From assembly GCA_019636565.1 (NCBI GenBank), contig JAHBXG010000001.1, positions 124,001 to 188,000 of the forward strand: 64,000 nucleotides of DNA, given 5' to 3'. The position numbers were made by a program, and so were the translations under genes. The notes beneath the pieces are model-generated. The model did not search any database, was not told the origin of the DNA, and saw only the letters and a program-made list of their open reading frames with translations. Positions within the stretch are counted from its first letter, which is position 1, and the number at the start of each line of letters is the position of its first letter. The DNA is from Phycisphaeraceae bacterium (GTDB taxonomy: Bacteria > Planctomycetota > Phycisphaerae > Phycisphaerales > UBA1924). Positions 25,245 to 34,285 of the stretch are shown in pieces.

Positions 25245-26105
25245 CTAGCGCCCGGCCGGATGCAGGATGCCCGCACGAAGAATCGATCGGACATGCTCCG
25301 GCGCCAGCCCGAAGCGACTACGGAATTCCGCCGCAAACTGGGCGGGATCGAGATAGCCCAGGCCCGCGGCGATCGGCGCAAGTGGCCCTTGCACGGCCGC
25401 GATTTCATCGACGGCCGAGCGAAGACGCAGGCACGCGCGAAATTCCTGTGTGGTCATGCCGACACGGCGTTTGAACGCCTGACAGAGATGCGATGCCGAC
25501 ACACCAACGCGCCGCGCAATTTCGTCAAGGCGGATCGATTCACCGATGCTGAGCGAGATCAATTCCTGCGCCCATCGCACGTAGTCGTCGTCGTTTACAC
25601 CGTGTCGCGCGGGGGATCGCGTTGCACGTTCCCTGTACGCGGCATCGATCAGGTCCGCCACCGCGCCCCGAAGCACGTCATCCGCTTCACCGCCTCGCGG
25701 CGGCGCGCCGGCAAGCCTTGTCAGCGCGAGATAGGTTGCATCGCTCATCGGGCCGTCAAAGAAAGTCAGCGGCTGATCGCGCCGCGCATCGACGCGCGGG
25801 TCGTGCGGCCTGATCGCGTCCGCGAGAACCGCGGTTGGAACCCGAATGAAGAGCGTTGTTTCGCGCAGAGAACACACGCTTCGCGCCGTGTAACGACAGC
25901 CCCGGTTGTAGAAAACCGCCCGCACCGGCGTCGTGATCTTCTCGCCCCGACCCGCTTGCGCAATAGCACTCACGCTCCGCGGAATCGCGATGAGATTTGA
26001 CTGCGCAACCGCGTGGCGCAGCTCACCGGGCGTCCGGCTCCTGCACCGGAATACGCCCGCTTCAAAGTGATTTGTTCGAACCAGAACAGTCGTTTGCGAA
26101 TGCAT
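25245..26105 (-). CDS. AraC-family transcriptional regulator (paralogue 1)
   Basis: A 286-residue regulator. The N-terminal sensing half contains 'PVRAVFYNRGCRYTA'; the C-terminal AraC DNA-binding domain has the first helix-turn-helix 'LDEIARRVGVSASHLCQAFKRRVGMT' region and the second around 'PIAAGLGYLDPAQFAAEFRSRFG'. ATG 26105 follows GGGAG by about 7 bases. It is clearly related to the second AraC regulator at 27.3-28.2 kb over its full length and lies downstream of the NHL-repeat PEP-CTERM gene on the same strand. The effector is unknown. Confidence 0.9.
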   Translation of the reverse strand: MHSQTTVLVRTNHFEAGVFRCRSRTPGELRHAVAQSNLIAIPRSVSAIAQAGRGEKITTPVRAVFYNRGCRYTARSVCSLRETTLFIRVPTAVLADAIRPHDPRVDARRDQPLTFFDGPMSDATYLALTRLAGAPPRGGEADDVLRGAVADLIDAAYRERATRSPARHGVNDDDYVRWAQELISLSIGESIRLDEIARRVGVSASHLCQAFKRRVGMTTQEFRACLRLRSAVDEIAAVQGPLAPIAAGLGYLDPAQFAAEFRSRFGLAPEHVRSILRAGILHPAGR

Positions 26106-26322
26106 CCGAGCTCCCTCGACCCACGGAGCACCTTGCTTATTCGGGGACCGCTCGGCAAAGTTGCACGAACGGCGTAGAAGCGCATTTCCGTACAAATCCA
26201 GCCGCGGCCACCTCAGGAATGGCGACAGCCAGGACTGTCAGATGCGCAGATCCCGCCACTCCCCCGCCAGGAAGCGCCGAATTGCAAAAAATGCTCCGGT
26301 TTGAAAACGTCGAGAACGTGTC

Positions 26323-27231
26323 TCAACGACGCCGCCGAGCGAGCGCCGCCAGGCCGCAGGCGAGCACGAGACCCGCCGCCGGTGCCGGGACGATGTCGGG
26401 CGTCACAAGCATGTCGTTGCACTGCGGGAACCCCGACGCGAATATCCCGAGAAGCGCTCCGGTCGCCTCGTCGTACTTGTTGATGATTCCCCAGTTCCAC
26501 GAGGCAATCAGGAGCGTGCCGTCGGGTAGAACGGTTTGACCGACAGGACCGTTGACCTGATTGGAAATGTTCAACACCGTTTGATTGGTGGCGAGGTTGT
26601 ACTTCGAGACAGAGTTCTTTCCGTACTCGGACACATAGAGATCACCGCCGAGACCGGCCCGAACGTACAACGGCTGCCGAAAGCTCCCGGCCAGGGAGCC
26701 GAGTGAAGCGCCGGAAGTGGCGTCAAACTTGTACACCTTTCCGCTTTGGAATCCGCTGACGTACATGGTGTTCCCGACCCACGCGATACCGGCCGGGTAT
26801 TTCATGCCGCTTGCGGTTGCGAACGCGCCAAGCCATGCGCCGGATGTCGGGTCGTAGCGGTGTACCGCGTTGTCGCCGTTGCTGCACACATACAGCATTC
26901 CATCCGGCCCGAACGCGCAGTAGCCGGCGCGCTGCATTCCTCCGGTTGCAAAGGTGCCCATCAGCGCACCCGTCGATCCGTTGAAGCGGAGCACACGCGC
27001 GTGGTTCGCATCGGAGACGTAGAGATTGCCGTCCGCCCCGTACGCCATTCCATCTGGGAAACTCAAGCCTCCAGTGCCGGTCGACACAAAGGTGTCAACC
27101 AACGAACCGTCCAGGCGGTATCGGTTGATGCTCCCGCTCTGCCAACTTCCGACGAGCACGAATCGCTCCGCATGCGCCGAGGCCGCCGTCACCATCGCCG
27201 CCACACAGAACCACCAATTCCACTTTTTCAT
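26323..27231 (-). CDS. secreted NHL/beta-propeller-repeat protein with PEP-CTERM-like tail
   Basis: A 302-residue exported protein: signal peptide ('WWFCVAAMVTAASAHA'), then six or so propeller blades of about 40 residues with the pattern 'G.LYV.....G.V.KFD..SGA.LG' (for example 'DGNLYVSDANHARVLRFNG'), and a C-terminal 'VPAPAAGLVLACGLAALARRRR': short Pro motif, hydrophobic helix and four Arg at the end. That tail is the exosortase-type sorting signal common in Planctomycetota, although the first residues read VPAP rather than VPEP. ATG 27231 has GGGAG 8 bases upstream. It is flanked on the same strand by two paralogous AraC genes, which may regulate it. Role unknown. Confidence 0.85.
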   Translation of the reverse strand: MKKWNWWFCVAAMVTAASAHAERFVLVGSWQSGSINRYRLDGSLVDTFVSTGTGGLSFPDGMAYGADGNLYVSDANHARVLRFNGSTGALMGTFATGGMQRAGYCAFGPDGMLYVCSNGDNAVHRYDPTSGAWLGAFATASGMKYPAGIAWVGNTMYVSGFQSGKVYKFDATSGASLGSLAGSFRQPLYVRAGLGGDLYVSEYGKNSVSKYNLATNQTVLNISNQVNGPVGQTVLPDGTLLIASWNWGIINKYDEATGALLGIFASGFPQCNDMLVTPDIVPAPAAGLVLACGLAALARRRR

Positions 27232-27337
27232 CGCGATCTCCCGCTCCCACGAATTGAAGCGAAAACCGACGCCGAAAGGCGACGTTCGCTTGAATCTACT
27301 CGCGGTCGATTCGCGGATCTTCCGGAATCTTGCGATT

Positions 27338-28207
27338 TCAGATGGTTGACAAAGCGCGACCGGCACGCAGAAGCCGCCGCCCCTCGGCGGGCGGCACGCC
27401 AAAACGCGAACGGAACGCATCGGTGAAGTGGCTCTGGCTGGAATACCCCGAGCGGATGGCAATCAATGACAGTGGCATCGGCGAATCGAGCATTTCGCTC
27501 AGCGCCGCCCTCAATCGCATCCGGTCGCGGAACGCGTGGATGGTCATTCCGACGACACGCTTAAAAATGCGATGGAGATGAAAAGGCGAAATCCCGACGT
27601 GCCCGGCAATTTCCGCAAGGCTTTGTGCGGCACGAAAATGCCGCGCGATCAGTTCCTGTGTCCATCTGGCATAGTCGCTGTCACTCTTGCCCGCCTTCTC
27701 GCGAAGCCGAATTGCCCGGACCGCGTATGCCGATTCAACCGCGTCGTGGACTAGACAAACCATCTCTTCGTCCGCAGCCAGCGGATCGAGCGAACCGACA
27801 AGAGCGCGGCGTTCGAGCGCCGCCTGCCTCACAAAGACCCGATCGGTCACGGGACCATCCGAGAAGGTGAACGGATCTTCCGGGCGGTCGGCAACACTTT
27901 GATCAAACCGACCGATCGCGTCGCGCAGCACACTCGCCTCAACCCGAAGAAACCCGGTGACTTCCAGCGTCGTGCCAATCGGCGTCGCGGTGTATTCACA
28001 GCCTTTGTTGTAGAAAACCGCGCCGACCGGAGTCGCCACCTGAGGCCGCTGGCCCGCCTGCCGAATCGTCGATGAACTCCGCGGAAAAGCCAGGAGGTGC
28101 GACAGTGCAACAGCGCTTCGCGTCTCCCCAGCGAACGCAGCCACGGATCGGAACAACCCCAATTCAAAGAGCGCTGTCTTCAGAAACGTTTGCTTGAACT
28201 GCTGCAC
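27338..28207 (-). CDS. AraC-family transcriptional regulator (paralogue 2)
   Basis: A 289-residue regulator starting with GTG preceded by GGAGG (about 4-5 bases away). It shares with paralogue 1 the N-terminal '.PV.AVFYN.GC.YTA' block, the middle 'YARWTQELI' block and the complete AraC domain ('LAEIAGHVGISPFHLHRIFKRVVGMT', 'LIAIRSGYSSQSHFTDAFRSRFG'). An open frame runs 41 codons further upstream, but the ribosome binding site argues for the GTG. It is 106 bases upstream of the PEP-CTERM NHL-repeat gene and points toward it. Confidence 0.9.
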   Translation of the reverse strand: MQQFKQTFLKTALFELGLFRSVAAFAGETRSAVALSHLLAFPRSSSTIRQAGQRPQVATPVGAVFYNKGCEYTATPIGTTLEVTGFLRVEASVLRDAIGRFDQSVADRPEDPFTFSDGPVTDRVFVRQAALERRALVGSLDPLAADEEMVCLVHDAVESAYAVRAIRLREKAGKSDSDYARWTQELIARHFRAAQSLAEIAGHVGISPFHLHRIFKRVVGMTIHAFRDRMRLRAALSEMLDSPMPLSLIAIRSGYSSQSHFTDAFRSRFGVPPAEGRRLLRAGRALSTI

Positions 28208-28428
28208 GGAACCTCCAAGCCTGGAGCATGTTCGCGGGGCGAGCCTCGGGGTTGCTCCCGGCGGCTGCGTGGCCGAACGTTTTCTTGGCCCGATGCGGTC
28301 CGGAACCTGTTCTGCTCGCACCCCAGCCATCCGGCATCCGTATCATCAATCCGGCTGACAGACGGCTGCCCCGCCACAGGAGTTTCGCGGAGCGGCGGAA
28401 ACTGTTACCAGACGTCGGGAGTCTTTTC

Positions 28429-29430
28429 ATGGGCACCTCCACCATCGCTCCGAACGCCACCGGCAACGCCTCCGCGGCCATGCCGGGACCCGCCGTTTTT
28501 CACGTCCCGAGCGCGCAGGAAGAACGTCCTTTTATCTACGTCAACGGACAGATGCTGCCCAAAAACAAGGCGATGGTCAGCGTCTATGACCACGGCCTTC
28601 TTTACGGCGATGGGGTGTTCGAAGGTATCCGCGTCTACCGGGGGAAGATCTTCAAGTCCAAGCAGCACATGGAGCGCCTGTACAAGTGCGCCGAAGCAAT
28701 TCGCCTGACCATTCCGATTTCCAAGGACGAAATGGTCGCGGTGCAGCGCCGCTGCATCGAGATGAACAACATTTCCGAGGGCTACATCCGCCTGGTGGTC
28801 AGCCGCGGCTACGGCACGCTCGGGCTCGACCCTCGCAAGTGCCCCGTCCCGGGCGTTATCTGTATTGCCGATCAGATCCACCTCTTCCCAAAAGAGATGT
28901 ACGAAGAAGGCATGCGGGTGATCGTGGCCAACCGGCCCAAGACGCCCATCCCGTGCCTCGACCCGCGCATCAAGAGCCTGAACTATCTGAACAACATCCT
29001 CGCCAAGTGCGAAGCGATCGACTACGGCTGCCACGAAGTCATCATGCTCAACACCGATGGCTTCGTCACGGAAGGCTCGGGCGATAACGTGTTCATGGTC
29101 AAGGACGGCGTGGTATACACGACTCCGAGCGATGCGGGCATCCTCGAAGGAATCACCCGCGAGTTCGTGCAGAGGGTTCTCTGCCCGTCGCTCGGCTTGA
29201 AGTGTCTCGACAAGAACATGAAGCTCGACGAATTGCTGAAGGCCGACGAGGTCTTCCTGACCGGTTCCGCTGCAGAAATCATCGCGATCTCGCAGGTGGA
29301 TCAGCACGACGGCGCGAAGATCACCAAGGCGCACAAGATCGGCAAGAGCAATGGCGAAGGGCCGATCACCAAGAAACTGCGATCAAAGTTCCGCGAAATC
29401 GTTACGAGCGACGCGGTACCTGAGGAATAA
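28429..29430 (+). CDS. ilvE: branched-chain amino-acid aminotransferase (fold-type IV, IlvE)
   Basis: A 333-residue PLP enzyme: 'MVSVYDHGLLYGDGVFEGIRVY', 'HMERLYKCAEAIRL', the PLP-lysine segment 'DPRIKSLNYLNNILAK', 'VTEGSGDNVFMV' and 'EVFLTGSAAEII' are all standard for IlvE/DAAT. The motifs favour a branched-chain substrate over D-alanine, though the class is hard to split by eye. It catalyses the last step of Leu/Ile/Val synthesis or their degradation with 2-oxoglutarate. ATG 28429 follows GGGAG by 7 bases; an upstream open frame adds 67 non-conserved residues. It is monocistronic and followed by a hairpin shared with the next gene. Confidence 0.92.
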   Translation: MGTSTIAPNATGNASAAMPGPAVFHVPSAQEERPFIYVNGQMLPKNKAMVSVYDHGLLYGDGVFEGIRVYRGKIFKSKQHMERLYKCAEAIRLTIPISKDEMVAVQRRCIEMNNISEGYIRLVVSRGYGTLGLDPRKCPVPGVICIADQIHLFPKEMYEEGMRVIVANRPKTPIPCLDPRIKSLNYLNNILAKCEAIDYGCHEVIMLNTDGFVTEGSGDNVFMVKDGVVYTTPSDAGILEGITREFVQRVLCPSLGLKCLDKNMKLDELLKADEVFLTGSAAEIIAISQVDQHDGAKITKAHKIGKSNGEGPITKKLRSKFREIVTSDAVPEE

Positions 29431-29451
29431 CCGGGCAGTCTCAAGGTGACG

Positions 29452-29480
29452 AAAAAGGCAGCCCTTGCGGGCTGCCCTTT
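29452..29480 (-). terminator. bidirectional rho-independent terminator between ilvE and a PEP-CTERM gene
   Basis: A perfect 8-bp stem GGCAGCCC / GGGCTGCC with loop TTGC. On the minus strand it is followed by TTTTT, which suits the PEP-CTERM gene ending at 29535; on the plus strand only CTTTG follows, so it works less well for ilvE. Confidence 0.75.
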
Positions 29481-29534
29481 GTGCCTGAAGCCAAGCGTTC
29501 GTGGCGTGCCGCGAACGGTCCTGGTATTCTGAAA

Positions 29535-30173
29535 TCATCGCCGGCGCCGTGCCGCGGCAATACCCGCCAGTCCGGCAAGGCCAAGTGTTCCGACGCCGGG
29601 AATGGCCGTGCCTTCAACAACCGTGCCGGGCACGCCATACTGGTACCCGGTCTGCCAGTCCGGCCCGGACGCCCAGTCGATGTTTCCCGCAAGGACGGGG
29701 TTCGCGACGTTGGCCACTACCCAGACCGGATCGGACCACTGCTCGGTGCTCTCGCAGACAATCCAATATGTCTGACCGGCCGTGAGAATCGGGTGAACCA
29801 CAGACTCGGCCGTATCGAGCACGGGGTTCCAGCCAACCGCGCCGGTGGCCATGTTCCACGATTCCAAGATCGTGCTACCCGGATGGGTCGCGCCGCCATT
29901 TGCGTCGGTGCGGATCGACAGCGTGTACGTTGCTCCCGCGCTGTCAAAGTTGTTGCTCATCATCCAGAGGCCGATGCGATCCAGCGAATATGACTGACCG
30001 ACGGTGAACGCCACGGCAACTGATTGGCCGACGAACACGTCGTAGCCGTAGTAGCCGAGCCAGCCTCCATCGGGGGCTCCGGTATCGAACACGGTCGCGG
30101 CGTTGGCGGATCCTGCGACGATGCCAGTCGCCATCACGGCGGCCAAAAGGAACGACGAACGGTTACGGTCCAT
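29535..30173 (-). CDS. exported PEP-CTERM-like protein
   Basis: A 212-residue protein with signal peptide ('FLLAAVMATGIVAGSANA'), a beta-rich mature domain ('VAFTVGQSYSLDRIGLWMM', 'TYTLSIRTDANGG', 'LTAGQTYWIV') of the kind found in 'choice-of-anchor' proteins, and the tail 'IPGVGTLGLAGLAGIAAARRRR' pattern: hydrophobic helix plus four terminal Arg. Sorting by an exosortase-like enzyme is expected from family knowledge. ATG 30173 follows AGGAG by 8 bases. A promoter-like pair is seen about 90 bases upstream. Function of the mature domain unknown. Confidence 0.83.
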   Translation of the reverse strand: MDRNRSSFLLAAVMATGIVAGSANAATVFDTGAPDGGWLGYYGYDVFVGQSVAVAFTVGQSYSLDRIGLWMMSNNFDSAGATYTLSIRTDANGGATHPGSTILESWNMATGAVGWNPVLDTAESVVHPILTAGQTYWIVCESTEQWSDPVWVVANVANPVLAGNIDWASGPDWQTGYQYGVPGTVVEGTAIPGVGTLGLAGLAGIAAARRRR

Positions 30174-30259
30174 GACTTGCTCTCCTCTGCGTGCGGAAAA
30201 CGCTTGGCTCTGCCGCGACAGACTGGATTCCAAGAGCCCAATCCCGCGGCACTTGCGAA

Positions 30260-30288
30260 GGTATATCAGACCACCAAGCGGCCTTCAA
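30260..30288 (-). promoter_or_regulatory. possible promoter of the PEP-CTERM gene
   Basis: On the minus strand TTGAAG, 17 bases, TATACC; the predicted leader is about 80 bases to the ATG at 30173. Each box matches the sigma70 consensus in four of six positions. It faces another candidate promoter reading the other way about 30 bases further on. Confidence 0.4.
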
Positions 30289-30317
30289 GGAAATTTCAGG
30301 GAAACTTCCAAGAATGT

Positions 30318-30346
30318 TTTACCGGTTCCTTTTTTTGTGATATGAT
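30318..30346 (+). promoter_or_regulatory. possible promoter of the uncharacterised 427-residue protein gene
   Basis: TTTACC, exactly 17 bases, TATGAT (five of six positions). The -10 box overlaps the first possible ATG (30342/30345), so if this promoter is used the protein must start further downstream, for example at the ATG at 30381. Confidence 0.42.
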
Positions 30347-31625
30347 GGGGCTTCCACCTGTTTACGGTCTGTTTGCACCCATGACCCCCGCCGCAACCCC
30401 AACTGGCCAAAGCCTGCCTTCCAGCGATGCGCTGGATGTTCGTATTATGCGAACAGGTGACGAACTAATGAACGGCCTCACCAGCGTTCTGAAATACGTC
30501 CCGGGGAACGACGCCGGTCCGCAACGCCTCGCGACCGAGCTTGGTGTCGACACCGTCCTTGCGTCTCGTTTGCTGAAAGCGGTTCGTTCGCCGGATTCTC
30601 TGAGCCTGATACATCGCGCCCCCGGACCTGAGCCCCTGCGGCGGGTGCTTCGGGCGAGTGCCAAGCACGGCGTGCCCGCCGACATTCTCGCCGCGGCCCA
30701 TGAAGCCGTGGACGCATTCGAAAACCTGATCGATAGCGCCGCAGGTGACCGCAGCTCGCTTGAAGCCATTTTGAGCGCGTGGGTGCCGGAGGCCCGGCGA
30801 GAGTTTGAGTTACGCCGCAAGCAGGCGGCCTTTCGGGCCATCAGCCAGTTGAAAGGGGTTCAGGCCAACGTCTTCGCCGAGACGGCAATCTTTACCCCCA
30901 GCGCCGACGGGCAGCACTGCGACGTCGTGTGGATCAAGGCGGTATCGGGCCTGTCGCGACTGCGCCCTGCGGCCGTCGTGAAGTTCACATCGAAGCGGGG
31001 AGTGGAATCACCGAACACGCGCGTGCCGTTTACGATCTCGGGTGAGCCCGTCGACTCGGTCCAGAACGCGGTCGTGCCGGAGTTCTGCACCATCCCGACG
31101 CCTCTGCTCACGGCGCAGATTGTCGGCGAACAGACGCATTATCTGCTGGAAGGCGTCAAGCTCGGCGACTCGGTGCAGATGATGACCTGCGAGGTCAATC
31201 GGTCGGAAATCCCGCGCTACGTGCCGAGCGCACGCGGCCGACGTGCCTGGTCCTCCAGCGACCTGGCGATCCCGGCGCAGCGCTTTCAGTTCGACACCAT
31301 CGTCCACAAGGACATTTTCCCCGGCGAGCATCCGGACTTGCGCGTGTATGACACGGCGATCCGCGGGACGGCGGACCGCAACGATCCGTCGCGCGATATC
31401 GATCAGCTTGATCTGCTCGAATCCCTCGAGTCGCTCGGCACCGGATTGGATCGATTTGCCTCGAGCGATGTGCCCCAATATCGCCAGATGCTGGAACATA
31501 TTTTCTCGCGCCTCAGGTACAACTCCATGGATTTGCGCGGATTCCGGGTGGCGTCGGACTATCCGCTGTACGGATCGCAGTACGCGATGAGTTTCCGCAC
31601 GACCGATCCGACACCGGGGGCTTGA
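30342..31625 (+). CDS. uncharacterised protein with possible N-terminal helix-turn-helix
   Basis: A cytoplasmic protein of up to 427 residues that I do not recognise. There is no signal peptide or membrane segment. The first 100 residues are helical, with 'GPQRLATELGVDTVLASRLL' followed by a basic stretch, which looks like a winged or simple helix-turn-helix; a long amphipathic region follows (about 100-170), then a beta-rich part ('QHCDVVWIKAVSGL', 'AAVVKFTSKRGV', 'QTHYLLEGVKLGDSV') and a C-terminal helical part ending near 'FRVASDYPLYGSQYAM'. Start uncertain: 30342, 30345 or 30381; none has a clear ribosome binding site. It is divergent from a PEP-CTERM gene and convergent with the matrixin gene. 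A transcriptional regulator is one guess. Confidence 0.75.
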   Translation: MMGLPPVYGLFAPMTPAATPTGQSLPSSDALDVRIMRTGDELMNGLTSVLKYVPGNDAGPQRLATELGVDTVLASRLLKAVRSPDSLSLIHRAPGPEPLRRVLRASAKHGVPADILAAAHEAVDAFENLIDSAAGDRSSLEAILSAWVPEARREFELRRKQAAFRAISQLKGVQANVFAETAIFTPSADGQHCDVVWIKAVSGLSRLRPAAVVKFTSKRGVESPNTRVPFTISGEPVDSVQNAVVPEFCTIPTPLLTAQIVGEQTHYLLEGVKLGDSVQMMTCEVNRSEIPRYVPSARGRRAWSSSDLAIPAQRFQFDTIVHKDIFPGEHPDLRVYDTAIRGTADRNDPSRDIDQLDLLESLESLGTGLDRFASSDVPQYRQMLEHIFSRLRYNSMDLRGFRVASDYPLYGSQYAMSFRTTDPTPGA

Positions 31626-31651
31626 ACTGCTCGGTTCACACCGGGTCGCGA

Positions 31652-34114
31652 TCACGGGCAGACAAGCCTGTCGTACGCCGCCACAAAGAAAAGGAAATCG
31701 GCATCATCCACCTGGTGGTCGAGATTGAAATCGCCGGGACAGGGCGAGTCGAATGGCGCGAGCGGGCAGAGAAGTTCGTTGTACGCGCCGACGAACAGCA
31801 CAAAGTCAGAATCATCCACCGTGTGGCTGCTGTCGAGATCGCCGACGCAGGTGTTTGCCGAATTGCACGACAACCCGACGACAGTGACGTCATCGATCGC
31901 GCCCTCGACGATCGACGGCTCGAGGCCGTCAATCACGTAGTAGCGAAGTCGCGTCGTTGCCGAAGGCACCACCGGAATGGATGAGAATCGAAACGAATGG
32001 AAACGCCAGCCGCCGTTGACGTCGGTGTCCGTGGCACTTCCAGGGCCGATCGTCTCCGCCCGACGCCAGAAGAACGGCGAAGTGTTGCTTGCATTGACAT
32101 CAAACTGCGCGGTGTCGACGTACGCCCCGCTACTGGTCGAATTGGAAAACCATCTCCAATAACTCACTTCGACATCTGAGAACGCCGCGAGGTTGAGCAA
32201 AGGACTGACCAATTGCGTGTAGCCCCCGTCCACGTCATTTCCGCCGGGCGCCTCGCCGGGCGGACCGTTTCCGGTGACGAAGCATCGTGTGCCGACAAGA
32301 GAGTGATCGTGCGTCGGCTGCGCTTGTGTGCCGACAGGGATCGCGCGAACCCAGTTTCCTGATGTTGCGGTATCGGCTCCGACCATCCAGCCGCGGTCTA
32401 TCTCAAAGTCGTCTTTGAGTACTTCGGTCCGGGTTCCAACGTGCGGCGAGTAGATCGAAGCGCACGGCAACCGCACCGTGGTGCCGCCGCTTCCTTTCAA
32501 TTCAACGTAGTAGTTCAGCAGTGCGCCGCAGGGCACATCGAAGAGAACGGCGCGGAAGTCGCCGTCGGGTTTGGGGTTGAGCGGCACCGGAACAAAGTCT
32601 CCAGCGGCGGATCGCCGCAAAAAGAGCCGAGATTGACCCAAATCAAGGTGTTCCATCCCCGGATCACAGCGAATATCGATCGCGACGGACGGGCCGGGCG
32701 GCAATGCGAGATCGCGACCGTCGAGAACTTCTGCCAACAACGCCGCGGGTCGTGGCGTGATCTCGAGCGAATACATCTGCGATCCAAAGCGGAGCGCGCT
32801 CCCCCGGACACGCAGGAAGTACGTGCCCGGTGCTGTAAGCAACACGTCATTCGCAAACTCCCCGCCACCGAGCGGGGTTCCGTTCGCGGTCGCGACAACC
32901 GTCGTCGCGTCGGGTCCGATCAGGTCGAATGCGAGATCCCACTGCTGCTCTGAATCGTCGATCTCGCCGCTGCAGCAGGAGGCCTGCTCCGCGCAGCCTT
33001 GCGTCGAATTGTCGTAGGGATGCCCGGCGGGCGAAACGCGAATGTCGACGCGGCGCGGCGTTTCAATGGTGAAAAAGAAAAAGTCGACATCGCCAAAGGC
33101 ACCAAGAGATGCCGGCGAGCAAAAAGGGATCGAGTTGAGCGCCGTCGGATTCAGAGGCGAGACGACCGATTGATCTCCGATCGCGAGCGGAAGGCACTCG
33201 CTGAGCACGCCAAGATCAGCCGCGTGAAGCGCATCGTCGTTCGGCTCGAAGAGATCGCCATAGAGGTACTGCGCCTGGCGCACTTCATCTTGACGAGGAC
33301 CATCGAAGTTGGTCGCGATAATCGGCTCCATCAGTCTGCTGCCCTGGATGGGGCAGACATGGTTCATACCCAGCCCGTGCCCGTGTTCATGACCAAGCAC
33401 ATTCCGCAGCAGCACCGAATTTCCCGCCAGATTGTTGAAGAAATTGTCGCTGGTGTCGATCACCATGTCGCCGCCAAAGCCGGAATCGCCCGGCTCCGGA
33501 TAAAAGTTGTACGCGAGCGCATTGCCGTTTCCGTCGATCCGATGACCCCCGATTCGGCAATCGCCACGCACGCCCGGAACGCCAAGAGCCCCAGCGAACT
33601 CCGCACCGTCGTCGTTGGGTTCGTATACGTACTTCACCCCGCAAACTTGGCCCCAGCGATTGAACGCGCTGTGAACGTGGGCAAGCCAGGCGGATTCGCT
33701 GCCGTAGATTCCGGCAAGCACGGCACGGAGGTTCGAAGGTGCATCAGGCTCTCCATTGAAACCGCTCACCTGGGTGCCGTCCGGGATGATCGAATACGAG
33801 ATGGTGAGCGGTTGTCCGAACGCGCTCCCGGCGGGCGTGTACGAAGTAGGCCCCCATCGGCTGTTGTTGTTGAATCTCGCGGACGCGTGCCGAAACGTTT
33901 CGATCACAACATCCGACGTGCCATCGGCGAAGCAGGTCGCAAGGCTTCCGACGGCAGGAGAGCTCCGGCGACGGTCGGCCATGCGTTCATGCTGCCCAAG
34001 TGATTCGGCTTTGTCGGGTTCCGGCTGTCGCAATTGCCCCAGCGCGATCGGACAGCCGATAACCCAGGCGAATTGCCCTACCAATAGGGCCGCGACGGCG
34101 CTGGGCGTTCTCAT
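31652..34114 (-). CDS. secreted matrixin-like zinc metalloprotease with C-terminal dockerin-like repeats
   Basis: An 820-residue exported protein. After the signal peptide ('AVAALLVGQFAWVIGCPIALGQ' region) comes a catalytic domain with the zinc-binding 'HEHGHGLGMNH' (about residue 240) and a Met-turn-like 'SRLMEP', as in matrixin/astacin-type peptidases. The middle contains pre-peptidase and jelly-roll-like beta domains ('GTYFLRVRGSALRFGSQMY' area). The C-terminus has two EF-hand-like repeats, 'DLDSSHTVDDSDFVLFVGAY' and 'DFNLDHQVDDADFLFFVAAY', each followed by a Cys and the last residues 'LVCP', the same module as in the 49-61 kb cluster. ATG 34114 follows AGGAG by 9 bases. It is the only minus-strand member of that group and lies 15 kb from the others. 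Confidence 0.88.
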   Translation of the reverse strand: MRTPSAVAALLVGQFAWVIGCPIALGQLRQPEPDKAESLGQHERMADRRRSSPAVGSLATCFADGTSDVVIETFRHASARFNNNSRWGPTSYTPAGSAFGQPLTISYSIIPDGTQVSGFNGEPDAPSNLRAVLAGIYGSESAWLAHVHSAFNRWGQVCGVKYVYEPNDDGAEFAGALGVPGVRGDCRIGGHRIDGNGNALAYNFYPEPGDSGFGGDMVIDTSDNFFNNLAGNSVLLRNVLGHEHGHGLGMNHVCPIQGSRLMEPIIATNFDGPRQDEVRQAQYLYGDLFEPNDDALHAADLGVLSECLPLAIGDQSVVSPLNPTALNSIPFCSPASLGAFGDVDFFFFTIETPRRVDIRVSPAGHPYDNSTQGCAEQASCCSGEIDDSEQQWDLAFDLIGPDATTVVATANGTPLGGGEFANDVLLTAPGTYFLRVRGSALRFGSQMYSLEITPRPAALLAEVLDGRDLALPPGPSVAIDIRCDPGMEHLDLGQSRLFLRRSAAGDFVPVPLNPKPDGDFRAVLFDVPCGALLNYYVELKGSGGTTVRLPCASIYSPHVGTRTEVLKDDFEIDRGWMVGADTATSGNWVRAIPVGTQAQPTHDHSLVGTRCFVTGNGPPGEAPGGNDVDGGYTQLVSPLLNLAAFSDVEVSYWRWFSNSTSSGAYVDTAQFDVNASNTSPFFWRRAETIGPGSATDTDVNGGWRFHSFRFSSIPVVPSATTRLRYYVIDGLEPSIVEGAIDDVTVVGLSCNSANTCVGDLDSSHTVDDSDFVLFVGAYNELLCPLAPFDSPCPGDFNLDHQVDDADFLFFVAAYDRLVCP

Positions 34115-34285
34115 TTGCTCGGTCTCCTGCCGCCCCACGCAACGGGCTCGCTCTACCCGCGTGCCGCATTCCGCGTTTCGCGTCGAAACGGGCGCAGTTG
34201 CGGGAATTCCCGCGATGAATCGACATTCTTCGGAGAATGGTCTTAGGACAACGGCACGGACCACGTCTCAAAGCTGGACTGGCTG

